NCBI GenBank assembly: GCA_016744455.1
Contig: JADGEI010000002.1
Span: 1 to 64,000, forward strand
DNA: 64,000 bases
Source: Alcanivoracaceae bacterium
Lineage (GTDB): Bacteria > Pseudomonadota > Gammaproteobacteria > Xanthomonadales > Marinicellaceae
Reading direction: 5' to 3'
The position numbers were made by a program, and so were the translations under genes. The notes below the pieces were generated by a model. It searched no databases and was not told the origin of the DNA. It was given only the letters and a program-made list of their open reading frames with translations. Every line of letters begins with the position of its first letter. The stretch's first letter is position 1. Shown here piece by piece: positions 8,743 to 16,816 of this stretch.

Positions 8743-10188
8743 ATGTTTAAATTCATTGGGAAAATGGCTTATAACACCGCTGAATTTTTTATTAAAGGCA
8801 AGGTGTTAAATAAGCGAGAAGGTGCTGACTTTCTCAAAGGTAGTGAAGCAGGTAAATTTATTTCTTCTCGAAATAAAGGTTTACTACTTGATGGAGTTCG
8901 TGGGCGTTTGAGTGTTCCTGAGAGTTTTCAAAACGTCTGTTTTACTGCCCGAGTTGGTGCAGGTAAAACCACACGTTACATCATCCCTAATGTTTTAGAC
9001 AAAGCCAAAAGCCATTGTTCAATTGTTATCAATGATCCTAAAGGTGAAGTACACCAAGCCACTTCAGGATATTTGCAACAGCAAGGTTATAAAATCATTG
9101 TTTTCAATCCGAGCAACATCAATCAGACCCATTTATTCAATCCATTCACAGAAGCCAAAAACGCTATTGAAATGGAGCAAATAGCAGAAACTTTAATTTG
9201 GAGCGGAAACCCAAATGAAAAAGATGCTTATTGGAATAATGGTGCGACAAGGATATTATCAGTACTGATAAAGTGCCTAAGCTATGGCGATAAAAAATAT
9301 TTCAATCTCCCTAACCTTTTTCATCTTTTACAAAACTTTGGAGCGTTGGGCGAAGGCTTGGAAGATTGGATTGCCAATAATTGTTGGGATCCTCAATATC
9401 CTGATGACACATCAACCCTTGATGAATGGCGTGGTGCATTAACTGGTAACAAAGAAGCTGTACAATCATTTGTAGGAATTTGTTTAACTGCATTAAGAGC
9501 ATTAACAAATCGTGAAATGCGTACTTTTTTCAGTCGTTCAGATTATGACTTTTCAAATTTGAGAAAAGAAAAAACAGCCATATACTTTATTACACCACCT
9601 GAAAATCAAAGATATTACAGTTTTGTAACCAGTCTGTTTTTTAGAACAGTTTTCAATGAATGTATGCACCAAGAACATCTCAGCGGTAGGTCACTTCCTG
9701 TATATATGCTTTATGATGAATTTGGAAATTCATATGTCAGTGACTTTGTGAGCGTGGCTAACACCGTTCGAGGATATGGAGTGAGCTTATCTATAGTCTT
9801 ACAGTCTATATCTCAATTGGGTATGCGTTACGGACAAAAAACAGCCGAAGCCATTCAAGGTGCATTCAATACAAATATCTGTCTATCGGCATCCGACCCA
9901 GTAACTGCTGATTATTTTTCTAATCTTTCAGGAAGAGTAAGAGAAAGGCAAGTCAGAAACATGTTAGATCATCAAATGGACTATCGAGAATTTAACTTAA
10001 TCAATCCGCAAGAAGTTAGAACCATGCACGAGGATGATGCTTTAATTATCTCTAAAAATAGAAATCCAGTAAAACTAAAAGTAACGCCCTTTTATCAAAA
10101 CAGGCTGTTTAATAAAGCCAGTAAGTTTTCACCAATTTTTGAAGCCAATGGAAACAGAGTGATAAATGTCAGGATGATTAATCTATGA
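8743..10188 (+). CDS. type IV coupling protein (VirD4/TraG-like ATPase), lacking its membrane domain
   Basis: This 481-residue ATPase couples the relaxosome to a transfer channel. The Walker A motif is GAGKTT at about 75-80 (ARVGAGKTTRYIIPN), and Walker B is the hydrophobic stretch ending YDEFG at about 323-327. GNPNEKDAYWNNGATRILS and SIVLQSISQLGMRYG are typical of the TraG/VirD4 family. Most family members carry two N-terminal transmembrane helices; none is visible here, and the chain starts directly with a soluble region. Two small membrane proteins follow in ATGA overlap and may supply the anchor in trans (inference). The stop TGA overlaps the next ATG; TAA follows three codons later in frame. 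Confidence 0.85.
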   Translation: MFKFIGKMAYNTAEFFIKGKVLNKREGADFLKGSEAGKFISSRNKGLLLDGVRGRLSVPESFQNVCFTARVGAGKTTRYIIPNVLDKAKSHCSIVINDPKGEVHQATSGYLQQQGYKIIVFNPSNINQTHLFNPFTEAKNAIEMEQIAETLIWSGNPNEKDAYWNNGATRILSVLIKCLSYGDKKYFNLPNLFHLLQNFGALGEGLEDWIANNCWDPQYPDDTSTLDEWRGALTGNKEAVQSFVGICLTALRALTNREMRTFFSRSDYDFSNLRKEKTAIYFITPPENQRYYSFVTSLFFRTVFNECMHQEHLSGRSLPVYMLYDEFGNSYVSDFVSVANTVRGYGVSLSIVLQSISQLGMRYGQKTAEAIQGAFNTNICLSASDPVTADYFSNLSGRVRERQVRNMLDHQMDYREFNLINPQEVRTMHEDDALIISKNRNPVKLKVTPFYQNRLFNKASKFSPIFEANGNRVINVRMINL

Positions 10189-10439
10189 ATAGACCGTTAA
10201 TGGTAATTCTTTCAGACCCTGGCTTTTGGGTTATCTTTGGTGTGATGTTTTTTCTTGGCTTAACACTTGGTTGGTTTTTTCGTAAAGGCTCTATATTTTG
10301 GATATTTGTAGCCATGCTAATTTTTGCACCATTGCTTGATTTTTTAATTCGTGCAGATGTTTGGATATTTACCGTCCCCTATGTTTTAGGTTTTCTTGTG
10401 CATACAGCCAAACCCTTATGGAGAAGATTAAGCCGATGA
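10185..10439 (+). CDS. small membrane protein, coupling-protein operon
   Basis: This 84-residue protein has three hydrophobic segments (about 11-29, 34-52, 57-72) and the basic ending KPLWRRLSR. It starts in ATGA overlap with the coupling-protein gene and ends in ATGA overlap with the J-domain protein, so all three are translationally coupled. Its layout resembles the membrane part of the next protein, which suggests an ancient duplication. A membrane anchor for the coupling ATPase is a guess from context. Confidence 0.65.
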   Translation: MNRPLMVILSDPGFWVIFGVMFFLGLTLGWFFRKGSIFWIFVAMLIFAPLLDFLIRADVWIFTVPYVLGFLVHTAKPLWRRLSR

Positions 10440-11188
10440 CAACAGTGATTATTTATTCAGGCTTAATTGGTGTTTATGGTTTTATCATTGGTAAATCATT
10501 CAAAGGATTAAATCCATTTTTAATGCTTCTTGGTATGATGTTTGCAATTCCTGTAATTGGTGCAGTAGAGCAACACCAACAACCGCTTTTATATATTCCT
10601 TTTGCTATTGGTTTTATAACCAATTTCACCAGTCCATTACGTAGAGTTATGGATTTTTTTTCAGGCATCAAAATGGATATTCAACGTTCTCGTGCAAACA
10701 AACGATATAACAAAGAGCAAAAGCAAAGACAAAAAGAATACGAAAAACAGCAAGCCAAGTATGAAAAAGAAAGGGCAAAACAGCAATCAACTCAAAGTCA
10801 CCAACGACAAACCAATAATTATTCAGAACAACAACGCCAAACACAAACCGAACAAGAACGCCTAAGAAGGCAAGCTGAAGAGCTTCGCCGACAACGTGAA
10901 CAATTCCAACAAGAACAAGCACAAGCACGTAGAAATCAAACCAATCAGAATAAACAATCATCTAGTAAAAATGATGACCTTAACCCAAATAATTTAAAAG
11001 ATGCCTGCGAGATATTAGGTTGTAAAGACACAGATAATAAAGCTACTTTTAAAAGAGCCTATCGTGTATTAAGGGCAATGTATCACCCTGACAAAGTTGA
11101 ACAATTTGGTGGCAGACGAAAAAAGCAGGCTGAAGAAGAAATGAAATTAATAAATTTGGCTTGGGAGACTGTTAATAAAAGAAAATAA
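10436..11188 (+). CDS. membrane-anchored J-domain protein
   Basis: This 250-residue protein has three hydrophobic segments within the first 65 residues, then a long Gln/Lys/Arg/Glu-rich coiled coil (about 75-175), then a C-terminal J domain. The J domain includes YRVLRAMYHPDK with the essential HPD motif at about residue 217. J domains stimulate DnaK ATPase and recruit DnaK to a site. The position behind the coupling protein suggests chaperone recruitment to the transfer machinery, which is an inference. The start is ATG 10436, in ATGA overlap with the preceding gene and with GGAGA 11 bases upstream; a longer upstream frame exists but overlaps that gene fully. Confidence 0.75.
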   Translation: MTTVIIYSGLIGVYGFIIGKSFKGLNPFLMLLGMMFAIPVIGAVEQHQQPLLYIPFAIGFITNFTSPLRRVMDFFSGIKMDIQRSRANKRYNKEQKQRQKEYEKQQAKYEKERAKQQSTQSHQRQTNNYSEQQRQTQTEQERLRRQAEELRRQREQFQQEQAQARRNQTNQNKQSSSKNDDLNPNNLKDACEILGCKDTDNKATFKRAYRVLRAMYHPDKVEQFGGRRKKQAEEEMKLINLAWETVNKRK

Positions 11189-11263
11189 CGTGCTATTATC
11201 AATTGTAGAATTAAACCGCATGAAACATTGAAGTTGCACTAATTAAATAAGGCGAGAATTTGA

Positions 11264-11809
11264 ATGAACAAATATAATATAAATTTAGTAGAACAGGAGA
11301 ATATCGCAAGGATTGTTCCTGAAATTGCAGAGCTCTATCAAAAGGATTTTATTCCTTCTTTGTTAAAAAATAAGCATTCAAAATTTTATAGTAAGGAATT
11401 TTTCATTGAGCGTATTAAAAATTATTCTAAGAGTCCTTTTTTTGAAATAATAACATGCTCATTCGGAGATGAAATTGTTGGATTCGTTACTGCCGCCAAT
11501 CTCAGAAATGGTGGAAATTGGTGGAACTCTATAACAAACTCTTCGCCAATTGATACTTCAGAAAATGGCTTACGGACTGTTGCAATATTTGATTTATTAG
11601 TAATAAAAAAACACAGAGGTATGGGCTTAGCAGGATTATTACATGCGGCTTTACTTACAGGTCGTTCAGTTCATCGTGCAACACTGTTATCATCACCTCC
11701 ACAGCATCCAGCATTTAGAATGTGGCAAAAATGGGGATATCAAATTGTTGGGGAAACTAATTGGTCTGAAGGTCCAAATTTAAATGTTTTGTTGAAGGAA
11801 TTTCAATAA
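11264..11809 (+). CDS. GNAT-family N-acetyltransferase
   Basis: This 181-residue protein carries the acetyl-CoA pyrophosphate loop KKHRGMGLAGLLHAAL (about 112-127, R-x-x-G-x-G/A) and the ending HPAFRMWQKWGYQIVGE, typical of the GNAT C-terminal half. The substrate is unknown. AAGGCGAG lies eight bases before ATG 11264. It stands between the transfer genes and the minus-strand cargo operon and looks like an independent cargo gene. Confidence 0.75.
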   Translation: MNKYNINLVEQENIARIVPEIAELYQKDFIPSLLKNKHSKFYSKEFFIERIKNYSKSPFFEIITCSFGDEIVGFVTAANLRNGGNWWNSITNSSPIDTSENGLRTVAIFDLLVIKKHRGMGLAGLLHAALLTGRSVHRATLLSSPPQHPAFRMWQKWGYQIVGETNWSEGPNLNVLLKEFQ

Positions 11810-11856
11810 AATTACAAATAAAACATAGAGTTTAAACTTATTATATAATTTATTTA

Positions 11857-12516
11857 TTAGTTATTATTGTGATGCCATCTTTTGGCAATTATTATATGTA
11901 GCGACTCTCCTTCATAAGACATGGTTGAATGTATAGTTTTTCTTGGCACATAAAGTAAATCTCCAGGTAAAAGATCTATCTCCCATTGGTTTCCCCCGTG
12001 TTCAATAAATCTATTATTCAAATTATTTGTATTTATATGTTCTCGATTTGAAAATGCCCATGTTTTCCTTCCTGAAATCTGCATTACTACAAAATCATTA
12101 TCATCCCAATGAGGCGCTATCCCATTCTTTCCATACCCAAAGAATGCTCCAGACCACACTGATGCATCCTGAATTTGCACACATTTGATTCCAGAGGATA
12201 ATTCGTCATCGAACAAGTGTATATCTTCAACAAAAATAGTCCCACCAGACTCTTGAAGAAATTGCAAAGCATTATTATCAATAAATCTATACATATCGCC
12301 AAATCTATTGGGTTTCCAAGTATATATTTCATAAGGCTTGCCATAAAGTGTTGGGTGAATCAAAAATGTTGCAAATGCTTGTAATGCGTTCTTTGAAATT
12401 AATTTAATTCTATTAAAATATTCAATAGGAATTGTTGAAGAATGAGTAATTACTTTCGTTTTACTATTCGATTGTTGTTGTAAAAAATTTTTAATAAAAA
12501 ATTGAAATTCAGACAT
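11857..12516 (-). CDS. JmjC/cupin-like 2-oxoglutarate-Fe(II) oxygenase
   Basis: This 219-residue protein has the double-stranded beta-helix metal site: HWDDND (His-x-Asp) at about 134-139 inside GIAPHWDDNDFVVMQISGRKTW, and the distal His in VPRKTIHSTMS at about 195-205. This matches JmjC-type ribosomal-protein or peptide hydroxylases. It is the last gene of a minus-strand group with the HExxH protein (34 bases upstream) and the Mrr-like endonuclease. The substrate is unknown; a peptide or protein encoded nearby is a natural candidate. Start ATG 12514-12516. Confidence 0.7.
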   Translation of the reverse strand: MSEFQFFIKNFLQQQSNSKTKVITHSSTIPIEYFNRIKLISKNALQAFATFLIHPTLYGKPYEIYTWKPNRFGDMYRFIDNNALQFLQESGGTIFVEDIHLFDDELSSGIKCVQIQDASVWSGAFFGYGKNGIAPHWDDNDFVVMQISGRKTWAFSNREHINTNNLNNRFIEHGGNQWEIDLLPGDLLYVPRKTIHSTMSYEGESLHIIIAKRWHHNNN

Positions 12517-12550
12517 TGGTAATTACTAATAGATATACCTTACGATTGAT

Positions 12551-13720
12551 TTAGCTTTTAGACGGCAATACTGAATAAGTAGCTGGGTTATATCGAAGTT
12601 GTCCTGATTTGCACAACATAGGACATTCATTTCGGAGCACTTTTCCATTTGAGGAAACACAAAAAAATAGTTTATTGTTGATAGATGCTAAAGTCTCCTC
12701 AATTAATTCCTTTGAAATATTCAAGCGTTTGGCGGCACTTGTATTTTTTTCGCCTATTCTTAACTCTTTACATATTACATAATCATCCAAAGATATATTA
12801 TATACAAAGGATCTTGACAATACAGATGAAACAAATTTAGGTAATTTTTCGACTTGGTGAATAGAATTTCTTTCTTGTTCAATTAGATTAGGATCTTCTA
12901 AGGCGCGTATTGATTTTCGACCATTCTTATTACAATATCTTAGTTTATCAAATAAAAATCTTTCACCTAATATTGCGACAATCGAAAATGTTCTTACTAA
13001 CGATTCTCTATATAACTGCCTAATTGAGCCTCCTCCTGTACGAAAACGTAGGTTCACGATTAAATCGCTAACTAGTTTTTCACCAAACAATTCAGAAACT
13101 ATACAACATGCCACATAGTCAGCTATTCCTTCTTCGATTCCACATGCAAGGTAAGGAGCCTCAATTTTTCCTAGAGCAACGTGAACTGCTTCATGGGCAA
13201 GATAAAAGATTGAAAGTAGAGGGCTAACTTTACTTTTCAAAAGTGCAACACCTGGTTCAATTCCATGATCTTTTGAATCATCAGAAGTATATGCCATTGC
13301 TGCAAAACCCGCAGTGTCAAATGGTTTTGGGAAGAACTCAACTACTCTTAATTTTGATGGCCCCAATTCTAACCCCCTTGATTCAAACCAAGTAGTAATG
13401 AAGTTACTAGATTTTTCAATACTTCCAACAGTAAGATATTGAGGATCAATTTTTTTACTAAGTAGACTTATTTTTTCCATATCTTCTACAAACGCTGATA
13501 ATCGAATCGACTCCAGTGGATCACTATTGCTTGCTAAACATTTTAATTTTTTATTTATAGAATCGATAATGTCAAGAGCTGATTCACAGTGTATTGAGTT
13601 CACATCAAGAAGTTGAGTAATAGTTGTTGAAAAATCATCTGCACTTGAAAAACCTGGTTTGGAAATTCCAAGAGCAAGCCCATTGATTAGATTTTTTGTA
13701 TCGAATGTTTTTTCTTTCAT
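12551..13720 (-). CDS. HExxH zinc-metallopeptidase-like protein
   Basis: This 389-residue protein contains HEAVH at about 176-180 (FYLAHEAVHVALG). A downstream glutamate in GIEEGIADYVA (about 195-205) would be the third zinc ligand of a gluzincin-type peptidase. The C-terminus has a short Cys-containing segment (VLRNECPMLCKSG). There is no signal peptide, so it acts in the cytoplasm. The ribosome binding site AGGAA precedes ATG 13718-13720. It is flanked in the same operon by the endonuclease and the JmjC-like oxygenase. HExxH proteins accompany sensors in stress and defence loci (ImmA/IrrE type), but this one lacks an obvious HTH partner. Confidence 0.65.
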   Translation of the reverse strand: MKEKTFDTKNLINGLALGISKPGFSSADDFSTTITQLLDVNSIHCESALDIIDSINKKLKCLASNSDPLESIRLSAFVEDMEKISLLSKKIDPQYLTVGSIEKSSNFITTWFESRGLELGPSKLRVVEFFPKPFDTAGFAAMAYTSDDSKDHGIEPGVALLKSKVSPLLSIFYLAHEAVHVALGKIEAPYLACGIEEGIADYVACCIVSELFGEKLVSDLIVNLRFRTGGGSIRQLYRESLVRTFSIVAILGERFLFDKLRYCNKNGRKSIRALEDPNLIEQERNSIHQVEKLPKFVSSVLSRSFVYNISLDDYVICKELRIGEKNTSAAKRLNISKELIEETLASINNKLFFCVSSNGKVLRNECPMLCKSGQLRYNPATYSVLPSKS

Positions 13721-13774
13721 TTTATTTCCTATTAAATAAATATTTTAAAGAGTTTTTTATTAAATTAAGTATTA

Positions 13775-14890
13775 TCAAAATGTAAACTGAACTAGCATTT
13801 TATCATGATGATTCATTGAATCTAACTCACTTCTAATTTTCGAAGAATGCTCACCTATAAAATTTGGTGGAGAATAACGAATACTATCAGTTAGTGTAAT
13901 TTTTTGCATTGAGCATGTATCGATAATTATATTATTCGGAACTATAATTTCAACAGAAACATTGAATTTTGGTCGATTCGCAATAATTGTATAATGCCTT
14001 ACTTCTCTATTTAATATTGGATATGGCCAATTGTATTCAATTTCATATACAGTAATTTCATATCTTTCTGCTGGTTTAAGAAAGTAGCACTCAAGCAATC
14101 TTTCATGTTTATCTGTATCACTTCCAATGACAGACTTAAATAACCTTAATCCTTCTGATTTAATCAAAAATTCTTTATTAAGAGGAACTTTGTCACCAAA
14201 TACTCTTCGGGTTTCAGATGCTAGAGGTACTTCACTCAAATTAGCAACAACAGTTCGAACGTATCTTATTGCATTTCCATCTTTTTGATAAGTTAAACGG
14301 TGATTTTCTTGTAGCACGCAAGTAGGCCAACTTAGTTTGTTGAGTTGATTTGATATGGAATCAGGTATTTTAGAACCAGTTTTAAATAGTGAACGAGGTA
14401 AACTGGAAATTGTTTCTTTTAACACTCCTTGGTCATTAGATTTTGAATATGTTTTTGGTAATGATAAGTAAAGTTTATTACAATATACTATTAAGTACTC
14501 TTCAAGTATTTGATCGCTAATTTGCCTTATTTTAAAAGAGCGTGGCATATCAAACCAGTCTAGTGCATCAGGTGATAATCTCGTGTTAGTTACTAAAATA
14601 AACCCGTCAGGTTTATGTGCATCAGCCCAACTTACTGAATTAGAGAAACTTGAAACACCAATTGATCTGCTCGTTCTTAATTTACATTCAACTATCCAAT
14701 TTTCTGTAAGAGGTATTCCATTTGGTAATTCATGCTCTATTTTTCGATTAGCAAGAATATCACGTCCTCTATCTCCAGATCCACCTAATCTACGAACATT
14801 AAACCAACCTATTTTTCCTAACAACTCGACTACAATTTCTTCAAAATAGTCTGCTTTTATTTTTTTCCAATCAATTTTAATTGCAGTCAA
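13775..14890 (-). CDS. Mrr-like restriction-endonuclease-fold protein
   Basis: This 371-residue protein has the PD-(D/E)xK fold of Mrr-type nucleases in its first 130 residues: YFEEIVVELLGKIGW, then GGSGDRGRDI (catalytic Asp) and WIVECKLR (the E-x-K part). The C-terminal 200 residues are an unrecognised, beta-rich domain. It starts with TTG 14888-14890, seven bases after GGAAG, 17 bases downstream of the stop of a 30-codon ORF. The stop TGA is followed directly by TAA. Mrr nucleases cut modified DNA; the domain after it probably sets specificity. It belongs with the HExxH and JmjC-like genes. Confidence 0.7.
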   Translation of the reverse strand: MTAIKIDWKKIKADYFEEIVVELLGKIGWFNVRRLGGSGDRGRDILANRKIEHELPNGIPLTENWIVECKLRTSRSIGVSSFSNSVSWADAHKPDGFILVTNTRLSPDALDWFDMPRSFKIRQISDQILEEYLIVYCNKLYLSLPKTYSKSNDQGVLKETISSLPRSLFKTGSKIPDSISNQLNKLSWPTCVLQENHRLTYQKDGNAIRYVRTVVANLSEVPLASETRRVFGDKVPLNKEFLIKSEGLRLFKSVIGSDTDKHERLLECYFLKPAERYEITVYEIEYNWPYPILNREVRHYTIIANRPKFNVSVEIIVPNNIIIDTCSMQKITLTDSIRYSPPNFIGEHSSKIRSELDSMNHHDKMLVQFTF

Positions 14891-14907
14891 TGTAATACTT
14901 CCTTTCT

Positions 14908-15000
14908 TTATATTAAGCTTGGATCCAGTCTTTTAAACATGGTGGCAGAAAAATTCATACTGCCACTCAATATTGATTTTATATTAATCGCTTCCGCCAT
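14908..15000 (-). CDS. 30-residue leader ORF of the cargo operon
   Basis: ATG at 14998-15000 to TAA at 14908-14910 encodes a 30-residue peptide starting MAEAINIKSILSG and ending RLDPSLI. A strong GGAGG (complement of 15010-15014) lies nine bases upstream, better than the signals of most neighbours, so translation is likely. It sits 17 bases before the endonuclease start. It could be a leader peptide that couples translation, a small toxin-like peptide, or the substrate of the oxygenase and peptidase encoded downstream. None of these can be decided here. Confidence 0.45.
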   Translation of the reverse strand: MAEAINIKSILSGSMNFSATMFKRLDPSLI

Positions 15001-15449
15001 TCATAAGAACCTCCATAACAAGTTAAATTATAATCATAACATATCATTTAACAATGATGTTAATCATCTTAAATAAATTCATAATATAAGCAACTGAAAA
15101 TAATTATATATAATATTAGATAACATAATATCTCTTATGTTAATAAGTGATTAGATAATCGCATGTTATAGCTAAATACTACTTACTGAATCCAATGATT
15201 TACGCTAAATAATTGTCAAGCAATTAAAAACTAGTCTATTCACATCATAGTTGATTGTATAATATATTTTTTAAGGCTTATATTTTAGAAGTGTTATATA
15301 CAATTAATTTCTCTCACCAATAATTTAAAAAATATTAATATTTTCGAGTATATCGAAACATTATGAATACCTAATACTTTCATAATAATTTGATTTATTA
15401 GTATTTAAGAATATATTTGATTTTGTAATTTATCCGATAAATCAAAAAT
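15001..15449. promoter_or_regulatory. divergent, very A+T-rich region with several inverted repeats
   Basis: These 449 bases separate the minus-strand operon from the plus-strand partition pair and contain no gene under either code. Inverted repeats are TAACATAA/TTATGTTA (15121-15128 and 15135-15142), the 16-base palindrome AAAATATTAATATTTT (15329-15344), ATTATGAA/TTCATAAT (15360-15367 and 15379-15386), and TTATCCGATAA (15430-15440), nine bases before the parA-like ATG. Partition operons usually carry autoregulatory and centromere sites upstream, and this region is the obvious place for them. Confidence 0.4.
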
Positions 15450-16088
15450 ATGAAAATAACCGTTTATAACACCAAGTGATCCGCAGGGAAGACACCTATT
15501 GCCACTAATATTGCATTAGATAGAGAATACGCCATTTGAACTAATGAGCCGTTTCATGTCTTTGAAGACTTTATACCTGAAAGCCGTTTAATAAGTCTAG
15601 ACCTTAATGATCCATTTCCAACAATTCCTGACAATATAGATATTGTCTTTGATTTGGCTTGATCCATTAGTAAAACTTCTTTAAGTATCACTTCAGCCAT
15701 TGAACAATCGGATGTGGTATTGATACCTATATACAATGAAGTAAAAGCAATACACGCCTGAATAAATACACTTTCTGAAGTGTTAAACCTAAATAAAAAT
15801 ATTATAGTAGTCGCAACCAAGCTTAGGAAAAAAGGGAAGAATGATATTTTTAAAGGCTGGAAAGACAGTACCGATTGTATGAATATCTCTAATTTGGTGA
15901 AAGCAAAGTTTGGGGACAAAATCCCAGTCTTACCACTTAAATATTCTGAGGTATTCGACACCATCTTTGAACAAGAATTTTCCATATCTCAATTGATGCA
16001 GGTAAATGGGTTGAATAAATACTTATACAGGGGAGTGTCAGAACAGTTCGATGAAATTTATAAATTAATAGATACCTATGCCAAGTAA
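15450..16088 (+). CDS. ParA-family ATPase with four in-frame UGA codons (UGA = Gly)
   Basis: ATG 15450 to TAA 16086-16088 is one open frame of 212 codons, interrupted only by four TGAs: codons 10 (15477), 30 (15537), 71 (15660) and 104 (15759). Read as glycine they give NTK-G-SAGKTPIATNIAL, a complete deviant Walker A of the ParA/MinD class, and IVFDLA-G-SISKTSL, where glycine fits the switch region. The other two become YAI-G-TNEP and IHA-G-INTL. Tryptophan would destroy the Walker A. The C-terminal half (NIIVVATKLRKKGK and SEVFDTIFEQEFSISQLM) is typical ParA sequence, and GGN glycines and one TGG are also used. ParA ATPases segregate plasmids and elements. With UGA as stop only nine residues would be made. 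Confidence 0.8.
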
Positions 16089-16359
16089 AAATGATTTATC
16101 AGCTATAAAAATCCAACCAAAAAATACTTTGGTCGAGGTAAAAAACAATCTTCAGAATACAGCTCCAGTTAAAGCCTGAAGAAAACCCAAACCAGTTGCT
16201 TTAAAACAATCTGAATTAATTGGTTTAAGATTTACTTTGAGCGAAGTTGAGGTGATTAAAGAAAAGGCGTGATTGATACCAGTTGCGACTTACCTAAAAG
16301 ATTTGTTAGCCAACCAAACAACTATTTTTTGTGAGAAGGAGGAACACGACCGTGTTTAA
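16078..16359 (+). CDS. ribbon-helix-helix-like ParB partner with two in-frame UGA codons (UGA = Gly)
   Basis: ATG 16078, overlapping the end of the parA-like gene by 11 bases, to TAA 16357-16359 gives 93 codons with TGA at codons 34 (16177) and 65 (16270). As glycine these give KA-G-RKPKPVAL and EKA-G-LIPVATYLKDLL. These match the pattern of small plasmid ribbon-helix-helix proteins (a basic GRKP segment, a beta strand such as LIGLRFTL, then A-G-x-x-x-A-T-Y-L). The overlap, order and size fit a partition site-binding protein. It overlaps by 38 bases the 3' end of the convergent gene at 16322-16711. Same recoding as its neighbour. Confidence 0.75.
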
Positions 16360-16711
16360 CATTTTGTTTATCTTCAGGCAGCATTTGGTTGCTACGCATT
16401 TTATTAAACTTAGCTTTATGCCTTTCAACCGATAAATTTTGAAATTGTTTAGTTGTTATTAATTCTTCTTTTCTTGCTTTTTGTAGCTCATGGTCAGACA
16501 AAGACCTCATCGCTTGTTTAAAGCTATCTTTAGTAATAATATAAGCTTGATCCAATTCTTCTTTAGTGCCAAGTGATTGATTATAACCATGCAATTTTGA
16601 ATACTCCAAACTAGCCTTAACACTAAGATAAGCTTTTTGAACATCACGTACAGATTTAACCTTGGTTTCAAGGCTATTATCAATCGGATTGAATAAGGTG
16701 GCTCTTTGCAT
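16322..16711 (-). CDS. unknown basic helical protein (129 residues)
   Basis: This protein is Lys/Gln/Ser-rich and predicted mostly helical, with no membrane segment and no recognised motif. It ends in TAG with the basic tail VKHGRVPPSHKK. It reads normally in the standard code, although its 3' end overlaps the recoded ORF on the other strand. It follows the nuclease gene by 105 bases on the same strand, so an accessory or immunity role is conceivable, but nothing in the sequence shows it. Confidence 0.5.
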   Translation of the reverse strand: MQRATLFNPIDNSLETKVKSVRDVQKAYLSVKASLEYSKLHGYNQSLGTKEELDQAYIITKDSFKQAMRSLSDHELQKARKEELITTKQFQNLSVERHKAKFNKMRSNQMLPEDKQNVKHGRVPPSHKK

Positions 16712-16816
16712 TATTTAATTGTGCGATTTTTGATTAAAAAAGTCAATAGGATAATATGGCAATTGATGATTTATAATTTGTAATTTTCGAATATAAAGTA
16801 TTGGAATTTAGTAAAA

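Noticed and set aside
15450..16359. UGA read as tryptophan (Mycoplasma-type code)
   Set aside because: Trp at codon 10 would replace the first invariant Gly of the Walker A motif, and Trp does not fit UGA-RKPKP or A-UGA-LIPVATYL. TGG is also used for Trp in the first of these ORFs.
15450..16359. Simple pseudogenes with accumulated nonsense mutations
   Set aside because: All six interruptions are TGA, several at positions where Gly is expected, with no TAA, TAG or frameshift in 305 codons and an intact start-stop overlap between the two genes.
16078..16359. CDS limited to the first 33 codons of the RHH-like ORF
   Set aside because: The DNA-binding core lies after the first TGA, so the short product would have no recognisable function.
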